A stretch of 8,717 nucleotides of DNA, from positions 434,579 through 443,295 of the forward strand of contig NVXN01000002.1 in NCBI GenBank assembly GCA_002733915.1. Direction: 5' to 3'. Origin of the DNA: Aequorivita sp. (GTDB taxonomy: Bacteria > Bacteroidota > Bacteroidia > Flavobacteriales > Flavobacteriaceae). This document shows positions 1 through 7,409 of this stretch, in pieces. A program made the translations under genes and the position numbers. Each line of letters begins with the position of its first letter. The first letter of the stretch is position 1. The notes below the pieces were generated by a model. It saw only the letters and a list, made by a program, of their open reading frames with translations. It ran no database searches and was not told the origin of the DNA.

Positions 1-2
1 CT

Positions 3-131
3 AGTTTAATTCCTAAAACTTATATTTGCTCTATACCCTTTGCAATTTTCGCTTTAAATTCGCGGCGAAAACATTGGAACGAAAATTACAATGAACCAAA
101 ATCTACTTTCAGAAAAATTCAATACCCTTAA
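3..131 (+). CDS. Possible 3' end of an upstream gene (partial, unidentified)
   Basis: A frame is open from the left edge and ends at a TAA at 129-131. It encodes about 42 residues with a basic, aromatic end (SRRKHWNENYNE near the middle to end). If real, it overlaps the following glycosyltransferase gene by 41 nt in a different frame. Such an overlap is longer than the other junctions here (8 and 4 nt), which counts against it. The other two forward frames hit stops within the first 9 bases, so an upstream gene on this strand can enter the window only in this frame. I recognise no family. The stretch could equally be non-coding leader. Confidence 0.25.
   Translation, partial: SLIPKTYICSIPFAIFALNSRRKHWNENYNEPKSTFRKIQYP
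21..28 (+). promoter_or_regulatory. Candidate Bacteroidota -7 element (TATATTTG)
   Basis: The bases fit TAnnTTTG, the -7 consensus recognised by the primary sigma factor of Bacteroidota. The matching -33 element (TTG) would lie at or before the left window edge and cannot be checked. Transcription would begin near 33-37, leaving a leader of roughly 55 nt before the ATG at 91. An 8-base pattern with two free positions is common by chance in AT-rich DNA, so this is weak. If the operon starts further upstream, the match is meaningless. Confidence 0.2.
46..71. repeat. Short inverted repeat in front of the first gene
   Basis: TTTTCGC at 46-52 and GCGAAAA at 65-71 are perfect reverse complements separated by 12 bases. 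The repeat lies 20 bases before the ATG at 91. In RNA it would form a 7-bp stem with a 12-nt loop. No T-run follows it, so it does not look like an intrinsic terminator. It could be an operator, a leader hairpin or chance. Confidence 0.3.
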
Positions 132-1284
132 ATGTTGCGTAATTATTCCTACCTACAATAATTACAAAACATTGCAAAAGGTTATTGAAGGCGTTTTGGT
201 TTATACCGAAAATGTGATTGTGGTAAATGATGGTTCTACCGATTCCACTTCGGAAATATTGGCAAATTTTCCACTAATCCAGCAGATTTTCATTGAAAAA
301 AACAAAGGAAAAGGAAATGCTTTACGCCAAGGGTTTAAGCATGCTGTTAATCTGGGCTACCGCTACGCAATAACCATTGATAGCGATGGGCAACATTTTC
401 CGGAAGACATTCCTGCAATTATTGAAGCATTGGAAAATGAACCACGCAAAGAAGTATTACTGATTGGCGCTAGAAATATGACCCAGCTAGGCGTTCCCAA
501 AAAAAGCAGTTTTGGAAACAAATTTTCTAACTTTTGGGTTTGGGTAGAAACTGGTATTCGCTTGCAGGACACACAATCGGGTTTCCGGTTGTACCCTCTT
601 TTTGCAATGGAAAATATGAAGTTTTATACCAAAAAGTTTGAATTTGAAATTGAAGCTATTGTGAAGGCAGCGTGGAGCGGCATTGATGTTAAAAACGTTC
701 CAGTCCAGATTCACTACGAAATGGAAAATCGGGTATCTCACTTCCGTCCATTTAAGGATTTTACACGTATCAGTATTTTGAACACCTGGCTTGTACTCGT
801 TACATTTTTGTATATAAAGCCTCGAAATTTTTTCAGAAAACTTAAAAAAAAAGGCTTCAAGCGATTCATAATTGAAGATTTTTTGGGCAGTGACGACTCT
901 GCCGAAAAGAAAGCTTTTTCCATTTCTTTGGGCGTTTTTATAGGGCTATCGCCTATATGGGGCTTTCATACCATCGTCGTTATTTTTTTGGCGTTGCTCT
1001 TAAATCTAAACAAAGTAATTGCATTTGCCTTTTCAAATATAAGTATCCCGCCCTTTATACCTTTAATCCTTTACTTCAGCCTTAAGCTGGGCAGCTGGCT
1101 GTTGGGTGAAAATTTTGTGCTTGCTATGAGCGAAATTGATCCAAGTTTGGAATTAATGAAATATTTAAAATCCTATATTGTTGGCAGTTTGGCACTTTCA
1201 CTTTCAGCAGCGGTATTCTGTGGATTGATGGGGTATTTATTTTTATCCTTGTTTGAAAGAAAAAAGATTCTCGACAATGGGTAA
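91..1284 (+). CDS. Family 2 glycosyltransferase fused to a DUF2062 membrane domain
   Basis: The 397-residue protein has an N-terminal GT-A domain of family GT2 at about residues 15-240. Visible motifs are IIPTYNN (18-24) at the nucleotide-binding strand, VNDGSTDS (45-52), the metal-binding DSD (97-99, within DSDGQH), and QSGFR (162-166). This resembles dolichyl-phosphate-mannose synthase-like enzymes, which move a sugar from a nucleotide donor to a lipid carrier at the cytoplasmic face. A basic linker (about 243-258) leads to a DUF2062 region (about 258-390) with FIGLSPIWGFHT and several hydrophobic helices, so the protein is membrane-bound. The ATG at 91 is the only reasonable start before the IIPTYNN motif; no clear ribosome binding site precedes it. 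The 3' end overlaps the exporter gene by 8 nt. GT2-DUF2062 proteins occur in flavobacterial aryl-polyene/flexirubin clusters; donor and acceptor cannot be read from the sequence. Confidence 0.9.
   Translation: MNQNLLSEKFNTLKCCVIIPTYNNYKTLQKVIEGVLVYTENVIVVNDGSTDSTSEILANFPLIQQIFIEKNKGKGNALRQGFKHAVNLGYRYAITIDSDGQHFPEDIPAIIEALENEPRKEVLLIGARNMTQLGVPKKSSFGNKFSNFWVWVETGIRLQDTQSGFRLYPLFAMENMKFYTKKFEFEIEAIVKAAWSGIDVKNVPVQIHYEMENRVSHFRPFKDFTRISILNTWLVLVTFLYIKPRNFFRKLKKKGFKRFIIEDFLGSDDSAEKKAFSISLGVFIGLSPIWGFHTIVVIFLALLLNLNKVIAFAFSNISIPPFIPLILYFSLKLGSWLLGENFVLAMSEIDPSLELMKYLKSYIVGSLALSLSAAVFCGLMGYLFLSLFERKKILDNG
844..852 (+). other. A9 homopolymer at the GT2/DUF2062 linker
   Basis: Nine consecutive A residues form three in-frame lysine codons (residues 252-254) between the glycosyltransferase and DUF2062 domains. 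Gain or loss of one A in DNA or during transcription brings a stop codon within about ten codons in either frame (TGA or TAA near 870-875). The result would be a glycosyltransferase lacking its membrane domain. The run is plainly present; any slippage is inference. Confidence 0.5.
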
Positions 1285-4200
1285 ATGGTTTTTCAATGCG
1301 TATCAATTTCTTCAGAATAATAAAATTAGCAGTGCTTTCCTGCTGCTTTTGATATTTTTTGGACTTTTTTTCTTGGTTTCCAAAATTCGTTTTGAAGAAG
1401 ATATTACAAAGTTAATTCCCATACACAAAGATGCGCAAGATCTCCAAAAGGTTCTTAAAACTGTCAATTTCACCGATAAAATTATTATTAACATCAAGCG
1501 AGGAGATTCTGCCCAGCTAGAAGATATAACTAGGTATGCTTCAGAAATTATTGACAGCCTAGAGGCTAATTCGGGGCAATATATTAAAAACATTCGCGGC
1601 AAAGTAAATGATGACGATTTGCAGCACACTATGGCTTTTGTATATGAAAACCTACCGTTGTTTCTGGAAAAAGAAGATTATGCCGTGATTGCCTCAAAGC
1701 TTCAAAAGGATAGTATCTCTGCAATAACCGAAGCAAATTACCGAACGCTCATTTCTCCTTCGGGCATCGTTTCAAAAGATATAATTTTAAAAGATCCATT
1801 GGGGCTTTCCTTTATTGCCTTAAAAAAATTGCGCCAACTCGGCGTTACCGACGACTTTGTTTTGAAAGATGGTTTTTTGGTTAGCAAAGACGAAAAAAAT
1901 ATTCTGCTTTTTATCACCCCAAAATTTGGCAGCAGCGAAACCGCAGAGAACTCCAAGTTTGCCGAGCAGTTGTATGCACTTCAGAATGTCTTGAATAAAA
2001 AATATTCAGGACGCGTGACTAGCGAATATTTTGGCGCGGCACTTATAGCGGTTGCAAATGCACAACAAATAAAGAGCGATATCCAGTTTACCGTGGGAAT
2101 TGCAATGACTTTGCTGATTGTGGTTTTTATCTTTTTTTATCGAAAAATCTACGTACCCATCATTTTGTTTATCCCCACAATCTTTGGCGGATTGTTGGCT
2201 GTATCATTTTTATATTTGCTTCGCGAGGAGATTTCCGCAATATCTTTGGGGATCGGGTCGGTTTTATTGGGCGTAACCCTGGATTATTCCTTGCATATTT
2301 TAACCCACATCCGTAATAACGAAACGCTGGATAGTCTTTATAAAGATGTAACCGAACCCATTTTAATGAGCAGTTTAACCACTGCTATGGCTTTTTTGTG
2401 TTTGCTATTTTTAGATTCGCAGGCTTTGCAGGATTTGGGCATTTTTGCTGCAGTAAGCGTTTTGGGAGCTTCTGTTTTTGCGCTTTTCTTTATTCCTTTG
2501 GTTTACAAAAATTCGCTTACACGAAAACAGCAAGTGAATATTTTGGACAAAGTTGCAGAACGTCAGTTTCACAAAAATAAATGGTTGCTGATAGGATTGG
2601 GAGTGGTTTTAATCGTGAGTATTTTCACCTACAATAAAGTTGAATTCGACAAGGATATTTCAAAATTAAACTACGAACCTGCAGAAATAGAAACCGCAAT
2701 GCAGCATTTGGAGGAACTGACCGATATTTCGTCAAAATCCGTCTATCTTGCTACCTATGGAAAATCTTTGGAAGGTACTTTACAGTTGAACGATTCCATC
2801 CACGAAACTTTGGAATTGTTGAAAGGGGAAGGAAAAATAAGCATTTTCAGTTCCATTGGCGCTTTGGTACATTCCCAAAAAGAACAACGTGAAAAAATTG
2901 CCGAATGGGAAAATTTTTGGAACGAAATGCGCAAAGACAGTCTTCAAGATAATATGGTTATAAGTGGGGAGTCACTGGGTTTTAAACCTTCAACGTTCAA
3001 TCGCTTTTATACTTTTTTGGAAAATGACTTCAATACCTTAAAACCTGAAGATTATCAGCAAATCCCTTCGGTTCTTTTGGAAGACTATATTACTACCGAA
3101 GCCGATTTTACTACAATCACAACGCTTATAAAACTTGATGATGAAAATGCTTCCGAAATTAAAAGTGCTTTCAAAAATATACCCAATACCCTTGTGATTG
3201 ACCGACAACAAATGAACGAAACTTTTTTGGGCAATCTTAAAAATGATTTCAATAGCCTGATTGGTTATTGTTTGCTCGCCGTTCTTTTTATACTTTTTCT
3301 TTTTTTCCGAAGTTTTTCGCTTACGCTCGTTACTGCGGTTCCCATATTTTTCACGTGGTTTTTAACTCTTGGAATTATGGGACTTTTCAAAATCCAGTTC
3401 AACATTTTCAATATAATCATTTCTACATTCATCTTCGGATTGGGCATAGATTACAGCATTTTTATGACCAAAGGCCTGCTGAAAGAACTCCGCACTGGCG
3501 AAAAAGTAATGGTCACCCACAAAACTTCTATCATGCTTTCGGTGTTGACTACCATTTTGGGCGTGGGCGTTTTGGTTTTTGCAAAGCATCCAGCGCTCTA
3601 TTCCATCTCCATTGTTTCAATCATTGGAATTTTTTCAGCAATGATTACGGCTTTTTCAGTCCAACCGCTATTATTTAAACTCTTTATCGGCAGTCAAACA
3701 AAACGTCCCATAACGACGCGTATGTTTGTGCATTCCTTATTTTCATTTGGGTATTTTGGGTTGGGCGGAATTTGTTTATCACTTTACAGCATCACATTGA
3801 TGCCCCTGCTGCCTGTCAGCAAAAAAATAAAAATGGGCTGGTTTCATAAAGTGATTGCAAAATTCATGAAATCTGTATTGTACACCAACCCGTTTGTGAA
3901 GAAAAGAGTAATCAATAAAACGGGCGAGGATTTCTCAAAACCGGCAGTGATTATTGCAAATCACACTTCTTTTCTCGATATCTTGGCCGTGGGAATGTTG
4001 CATCCAAAAATATGTTTTTTGGTGAACGATTGGGTTTACAATTCGCCAGTTTTTGGGAAAGCAGTGCAACGGGCAGATTTTTATCCTGTTTCCAGCGGGA
4101 TTGAAAATAGTTTGGAGCCACTTCAGAAAAAAATTGACCAAGGCTATTCGTTAATGGCTTTTCCAGAAGGAACGCGCAGCTTAAGCAACAAAATTAAACG

Positions 4201-4975
4201 GTTTCACAAGGGGGCTTTTTATTTGGCGAATGAATTTGACTTAGACATACTGCCAGTTTTGATCCATGGTAACAGTGAAGTGAATCCCAAAGGAAGTTTT
4301 ATTATAAAGGACGGAAGCATTACCGTTGAAATTTTACCACGCATAAAAGCCGAAGATAATTCCTTTGGTGACACTTACACCCAGCAGGCCAAGAAAATAG
4401 GTGCTTATTTTAAAGGTGAATTTATGAAACTCCGAGAAACAATTGAGGGGCCAAAATATTTCCATCAAATTGTTTTGGAAGAATACCGCTATAAAGGAGA
4501 TGCGCTTTACCGAAACGTGAAAAAGGATTTAAAGGAAAATGCTGAAATTTATTTTGAAGTCATTTCCCAGATAGGGAAAAGTGAAAACATCGTGCACATT
4601 TCCAATGATTCTGGCCAACTCGATTTTCTTTTAACGCTCGATGGGCCGGACCGAAAAATTTTCAGTTTTATTGAAGATACTGAAACCCGAGTTATTCTTC
4701 TGCATAGCTACATAACCCAAAAATATGGAAGGTTCCATTTTATGGATAATCTTCCTGAAACGAAGATTCCAAATATGGAAACGCTTATTGTTTCTTCTGA
4801 AATATTACCGTCGAAAATAATCTCTCTCTTGTCGGGACACACCGTAAAAACAATTATTTTATTAAAAGGAAGTGTTTTATCGCAAAGCGAAAATATTAGT
4901 ACCTTAGGCTATCAAAACGTGTACGGAACTGCGAATATTAGTATCTTTAAACCATCGGGAAACACAGCAAAATGA
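1277..4975 (+). CDS. MMPL/RND exporter – PlsC acyltransferase – methyltransferase-like trifunctional protein
   Basis: This 1232-residue protein has three parts. Residues 1-805 are a full MMPL/RND exporter in two homologous halves. Each has a first membrane helix (18-35 and 436-452), a periplasmic domain, then a bundle of five helices (about 270-415 and 658-805). Each half carries a central-helix Asp-Tyr pair (D336-Y337 in TLDYS, D725-Y726 in GIDYS), as in proton-driven MmpL lipid exporters. After a hydrophobic stretch (816-846), residues about 870-1045 are a PlsC-type acyltransferase with the catalytic HX4D motif (H896, D901) and FPEGTR (962-967). Residues about 1065-1232 resemble a class I SAM methyltransferase with a poorly conserved cofactor loop. 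I recall this same three-part architecture in public annotations of flavobacterial pigment clusters. Probable role: acylating a lipid-like product and exporting it across the inner membrane. I chose ATG 1277 over TTG 1253, which would extend the overlap with the glycosyltransferase gene to 32 nt. The stop overlaps the next start as ATGA. Confidence 0.88.
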   Translation: MGKWFFNAYQFLQNNKISSAFLLLLIFFGLFFLVSKIRFEEDITKLIPIHKDAQDLQKVLKTVNFTDKIIINIKRGDSAQLEDITRYASEIIDSLEANSGQYIKNIRGKVNDDDLQHTMAFVYENLPLFLEKEDYAVIASKLQKDSISAITEANYRTLISPSGIVSKDIILKDPLGLSFIALKKLRQLGVTDDFVLKDGFLVSKDEKNILLFITPKFGSSETAENSKFAEQLYALQNVLNKKYSGRVTSEYFGAALIAVANAQQIKSDIQFTVGIAMTLLIVVFIFFYRKIYVPIILFIPTIFGGLLAVSFLYLLREEISAISLGIGSVLLGVTLDYSLHILTHIRNNETLDSLYKDVTEPILMSSLTTAMAFLCLLFLDSQALQDLGIFAAVSVLGASVFALFFIPLVYKNSLTRKQQVNILDKVAERQFHKNKWLLIGLGVVLIVSIFTYNKVEFDKDISKLNYEPAEIETAMQHLEELTDISSKSVYLATYGKSLEGTLQLNDSIHETLELLKGEGKISIFSSIGALVHSQKEQREKIAEWENFWNEMRKDSLQDNMVISGESLGFKPSTFNRFYTFLENDFNTLKPEDYQQIPSVLLEDYITTEADFTTITTLIKLDDENASEIKSAFKNIPNTLVIDRQQMNETFLGNLKNDFNSLIGYCLLAVLFILFLFFRSFSLTLVTAVPIFFTWFLTLGIMGLFKIQFNIFNIIISTFIFGLGIDYSIFMTKGLLKELRTGEKVMVTHKTSIMLSVLTTILGVGVLVFAKHPALYSISIVSIIGIFSAMITAFSVQPLLFKLFIGSQTKRPITTRMFVHSLFSFGYFGLGGICLSLYSITLMPLLPVSKKIKMGWFHKVIAKFMKSVLYTNPFVKKRVINKTGEDFSKPAVIIANHTSFLDILAVGMLHPKICFLVNDWVYNSPVFGKAVQRADFYPVSSGIENSLEPLQKKIDQGYSLMAFPEGTRSLSNKIKRFHKGAFYLANEFDLDILPVLIHGNSEVNPKGSFIIKDGSITVEILPRIKAEDNSFGDTYTQQAKKIGAYFKGEFMKLRETIEGPKYFHQIVLEEYRYKGDALYRNVKKDLKENAEIYFEVISQIGKSENIVHISNDSGQLDFLLTLDGPDRKIFSFIEDTETRVILLHSYITQKYGRFHFMDNLPETKIPNMETLIVSSEILPSKIISLLSGHTVKTIILLKGSVLSQSENISTLGYQNVYGTANISIFKPSGNTAK

Positions 4976-6510
4976 GTGAAAAATATGATGTAGTTATCAT
5001 TGGTAGTGGGCTGGGCGGACTGGTTTCGGCAATTATTCTTGCCCGCGAAGGTTATAGTGTTTGCGTGCTGGAAAAAAACCAACAATTTGGCGGAAACCTT
5101 CAAACGTTTGTACGCGACAAAACTATTTTTGATACTGGCGTTCACTACATTGGCGGACTTTCCGAAGGTCAAAACCTGTATAGATATTTCAAGTATTTGG
5201 ATATTTTGGATGACATCACCCTTAAAAAAATGAACGAAGATGGGTTTGATGTCATCACTTTTGATAACGATCCCAAAGAATATCACCACGCTCAAGGTTA
5301 CGAGAATTTTAAAAAGGTTTTGCTCAAAGAATTTCCCGAAGAGAAAAGTGCAATAGAGGCCTATTGTAAAAAAATGCAGGATACCTGTAGTTTTTTTCCA
5401 CTTTACGGCTTAAAACTTGGAAAACCTTATTACGAAAACACATCGCTTTTTGAAGTTAGGGCAAAGGAATTTATAGATTCCATTACAAAAAACGAAAAAC
5501 TCCGTGCCGTGTTGGGGGGCAGCAACCTGCTCTACGCAGGAGAAGGTGAGCGAACGCCCTTTTATATGCATGCGCTTTCGGTAAATTCATACATTGAAAG
5601 TTCATACCGCTGCATCAACGGTGGAAGCCAAATTACAAAAGCCCTGTTGGCACGCTTACGTGAAAAGGGAGGAAAAGCATATAAACGCCATGAAGTAATA
5701 AAATTTGAAACTGAAAATGGTGTGGTAACTGCAGTGAAGACTGCGAACGGGAAAACCATATATGGCGATATATTTATATCTAATGTAGATCCAAAGATGA
5801 CGCTAGAAATGATAGGCTCTGAAAATTTCAGAAAATCATATACCAGCCGCATTGAAAATATAGAGAGCACCATTGCTGCTTTCAGTCTTTATTTAGTGTT
5901 GAAGCCAAATTGTTTTAAATACTTAAACCATAATTATTACCATTTTAAGGACTACAAATCTATTTGGGATGTTCACAATTATACACAGGAAAGCTGGCCT
6001 GAAGCATATATGCTATCCATGGGAATTAAGAAGGATATGGAGGAATATGGCGATAATATTACGGTAATGACCTATATGCGTTTTGAGGAAATGAAACCCT
6101 GGATAGATACATTTAACACTGCAGCACAAAAAAATGATAGGGGCCAAACCTATGAAGAGTTCAAGGCGTACAAAGCTGAAATTATTATCAAGGAACTCGA
6201 GAAAAAATTCCCAAATCTGCGTGACTGTATTGAGAGTGTTTACACTTCTACGCCCTTGTCCTATCGCGATTATATAGGTTGCAACAACGGCTCCATGTAT
6301 GGTTATGTGAAAGACGCTAACAATCCTTTAAAGTCATTTGTATCTCCACGAACCAAAATAAAAAATCTATATTTTACCGGTCAGAGTTTAAATATGCACG
6401 GCATTTTGGGTGTTACTATTAGTGGCGTGGTAACCTGTTCGGAAATATTGGGAGGCGAATATTTGCTGGATAAAATTTTAGAAGCCACAAAAGAAGAAAA
6501 AATCACTTAA
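4972..6510 (+). CDS. FAD-dependent oxidoreductase, phytoene desaturase / retinol saturase type
   Basis: The 512-residue protein begins with a Rossmann FAD-binding fold: VVIIGSGLGG (7-16, GxGxxG) followed by E34 at the end of the second strand, then FGGNLQT (39-45) and FDTGVHYIGG (53-62), a pattern seen in CrtI-type desaturases and all-trans-retinol 13,14-reductases. The C-terminal FAD motif is visible as YFTGQSLNMHG and GVTISG (467-485). Length is normal for the family. These enzymes desaturate, isomerise or saturate conjugated polyenes. Its place in this operon suggests a polyene substrate other than phytoene: no phytoene synthase or other carotenoid gene is in the window. Translation is probably coupled to the exporter gene through the ATGA overlap. 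The family call is firm; reaction direction and substrate are unknown. Confidence 0.88.
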   Translation: MSEKYDVVIIGSGLGGLVSAIILAREGYSVCVLEKNQQFGGNLQTFVRDKTIFDTGVHYIGGLSEGQNLYRYFKYLDILDDITLKKMNEDGFDVITFDNDPKEYHHAQGYENFKKVLLKEFPEEKSAIEAYCKKMQDTCSFFPLYGLKLGKPYYENTSLFEVRAKEFIDSITKNEKLRAVLGGSNLLYAGEGERTPFYMHALSVNSYIESSYRCINGGSQITKALLARLREKGGKAYKRHEVIKFETENGVVTAVKTANGKTIYGDIFISNVDPKMTLEMIGSENFRKSYTSRIENIESTIAAFSLYLVLKPNCFKYLNHNYYHFKDYKSIWDVHNYTQESWPEAYMLSMGIKKDMEEYGDNITVMTYMRFEEMKPWIDTFNTAAQKNDRGQTYEEFKAYKAEIIIKELEKKFPNLRDCIESVYTSTPLSYRDYIGCNNGSMYGYVKDANNPLKSFVSPRTKIKNLYFTGQSLNMHGILGVTISGVVTCSEILGGEYLLDKILEATKEEKIT

Positions 6511-6521
6511 TTTCTTTGAAG

Positions 6522-7409
6522 ATGGGACATATCAAAACAACACAGATTGAAAGAGTCCGGAATATTTCAAAAGAGGATTTTGTCAAAAATTATTACAAAC
6601 CCCAAAAACCTGTTATAATTGAGGGGTTGACGGAAAACTGGGCAGCTTTCCAAAAATGGAACTTGGATTACATCCAGCAATATGCCGCCGATCAAATTGT
6701 CCCGCTTTATAATAACGAGCCTACAAAAGGCAAACAAAATTCTGCGGAGCCTGCTACTGAAATGAAAATGGCAGATTATATTGAATTGATAAAAACCAAA
6801 CCCACCGATCTGCGTATTTTCTTTTACGATTTAAAAGTGAAGCTACCCGAATTGCTGAAAGATTTTGAATATCCCGATATTGGCTTAAAATTTTTCAAAC
6901 GCCTCCCTGTGCTATTCTTCGGTGGTGAAGGCTCCAAAGTACTGCCGCATTACGATATGGACTTGGCAGATCTGGTACATTTTCACTTTCAGGGTACAAA
7001 AAGCGTGACACTTTTTTCGCCCAAGCAAACAAAGTACCTGTATAAAATTCCTTTTGCCGTTCACAATTTGGAAACTATAGATTTAGACAATCCAGATTTT
7101 GAAAAATATCCTGCACTGCAATATTTGGAAGGTCTCCACACCACAATGAAACACGGTGATGCACTTTATATGCCCAGTGGTTATTGGCATTATATTAAAT
7201 ATTTAGACGGTGGTTTCTCGATGACGCTTCGGGCATTTCCGAGACATCCGGGGCGTTTTGCAAATATGCTCTACAATGTATTTTTTATGCGCCATTTTGA
7301 AAATGTGATGCGTAAATCTTTCGGCCAAAAGTGGATTGATTATAAAGAGAATCACACTTTTTTAAAAACCAACAAGCGGGCTGCAATACTGAAAAAACAA
7401 AAAGATTAA
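6522..7409 (+). CDS. Cupin-like (JmjC/cupin_8-type) putative Fe(II)/2-oxoglutarate oxygenase
   Basis: This 295-residue protein fits the cupin_8/JmjC-like family. The N-terminal KPVIIEGLTENWAA (about 30-43) is the typical opening of these enzymes. The iron-binding triad is intact: HxD at H143-D145 (PHYDMD) and the distal H223 in MPSGYWHYI. K160 in GTKSVTLFSP sits where the 2-oxoglutarate-binding lysine is often found. Relatives hydroxylate protein side chains or small molecules. In this operon a hydroxylation or other oxidation of the pigment or lipid is plausible but unproven. I chose ATG 6522, 11 nt after the preceding stop; an in-frame TTG at 6516 would add only two residues. No Shine-Dalgarno-like sequence precedes either. 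The stop (7407-7409) directly abuts the next ATG. No signal peptide or membrane helix is seen, so it is probably cytoplasmic. Confidence 0.82.
   Translation: MGHIKTTQIERVRNISKEDFVKNYYKPQKPVIIEGLTENWAAFQKWNLDYIQQYAADQIVPLYNNEPTKGKQNSAEPATEMKMADYIELIKTKPTDLRIFFYDLKVKLPELLKDFEYPDIGLKFFKRLPVLFFGGEGSKVLPHYDMDLADLVHFHFQGTKSVTLFSPKQTKYLYKIPFAVHNLETIDLDNPDFEKYPALQYLEGLHTTMKHGDALYMPSGYWHYIKYLDGGFSMTLRAFPRHPGRFANMLYNVFFMRHFENVMRKSFGQKWIDYKENHTFLKTNKRAAILKKQKD

Noticed and set aside
46..71. Rho-independent terminator of an upstream gene
   Set aside because: The stem is only 7 bp with a 12-base loop, and no T-run follows it.
1253..1276. TTG start for the exporter, adding eight residues
   Set aside because: ATG 1277 gives a short 8-nt overlap and begins directly before the first membrane helix; the TTG needs a 32-nt overlap and no good ribosome binding site supports it.
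1312..1629. 105-codon minus-strand frame opposite the exporter N-terminus
   Set aside because: It is antisense to the first membrane helix and periplasmic domain, with a Ser/Leu/Ile-rich translation typical of a shadow frame.
3268..3678. 136-codon + strand frame inside the exporter gene
   Set aside because: It lies in another frame over the membrane-helix region; the Phe/His/Tyr-rich product is what T-rich hydrophobic codons give when shifted.
4912..5295. 127-codon open frame on the minus strand at the exporter/flavoprotein junction
   Set aside because: It is antisense to two well-supported genes covering conserved motifs of the flavoprotein, and its translation resembles no family I know.
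4972..6510. A genuine carotenoid pathway (crtI)
   Set aside because: No other carotenoid gene is present and the neighbours fit an aryl-polyene/flexirubin-type setting better, so I give no crt symbol.
6516..6521. TTG start for the cupin gene, adding two residues
   Set aside because: ATG follows two codons later and is the more likely initiator.
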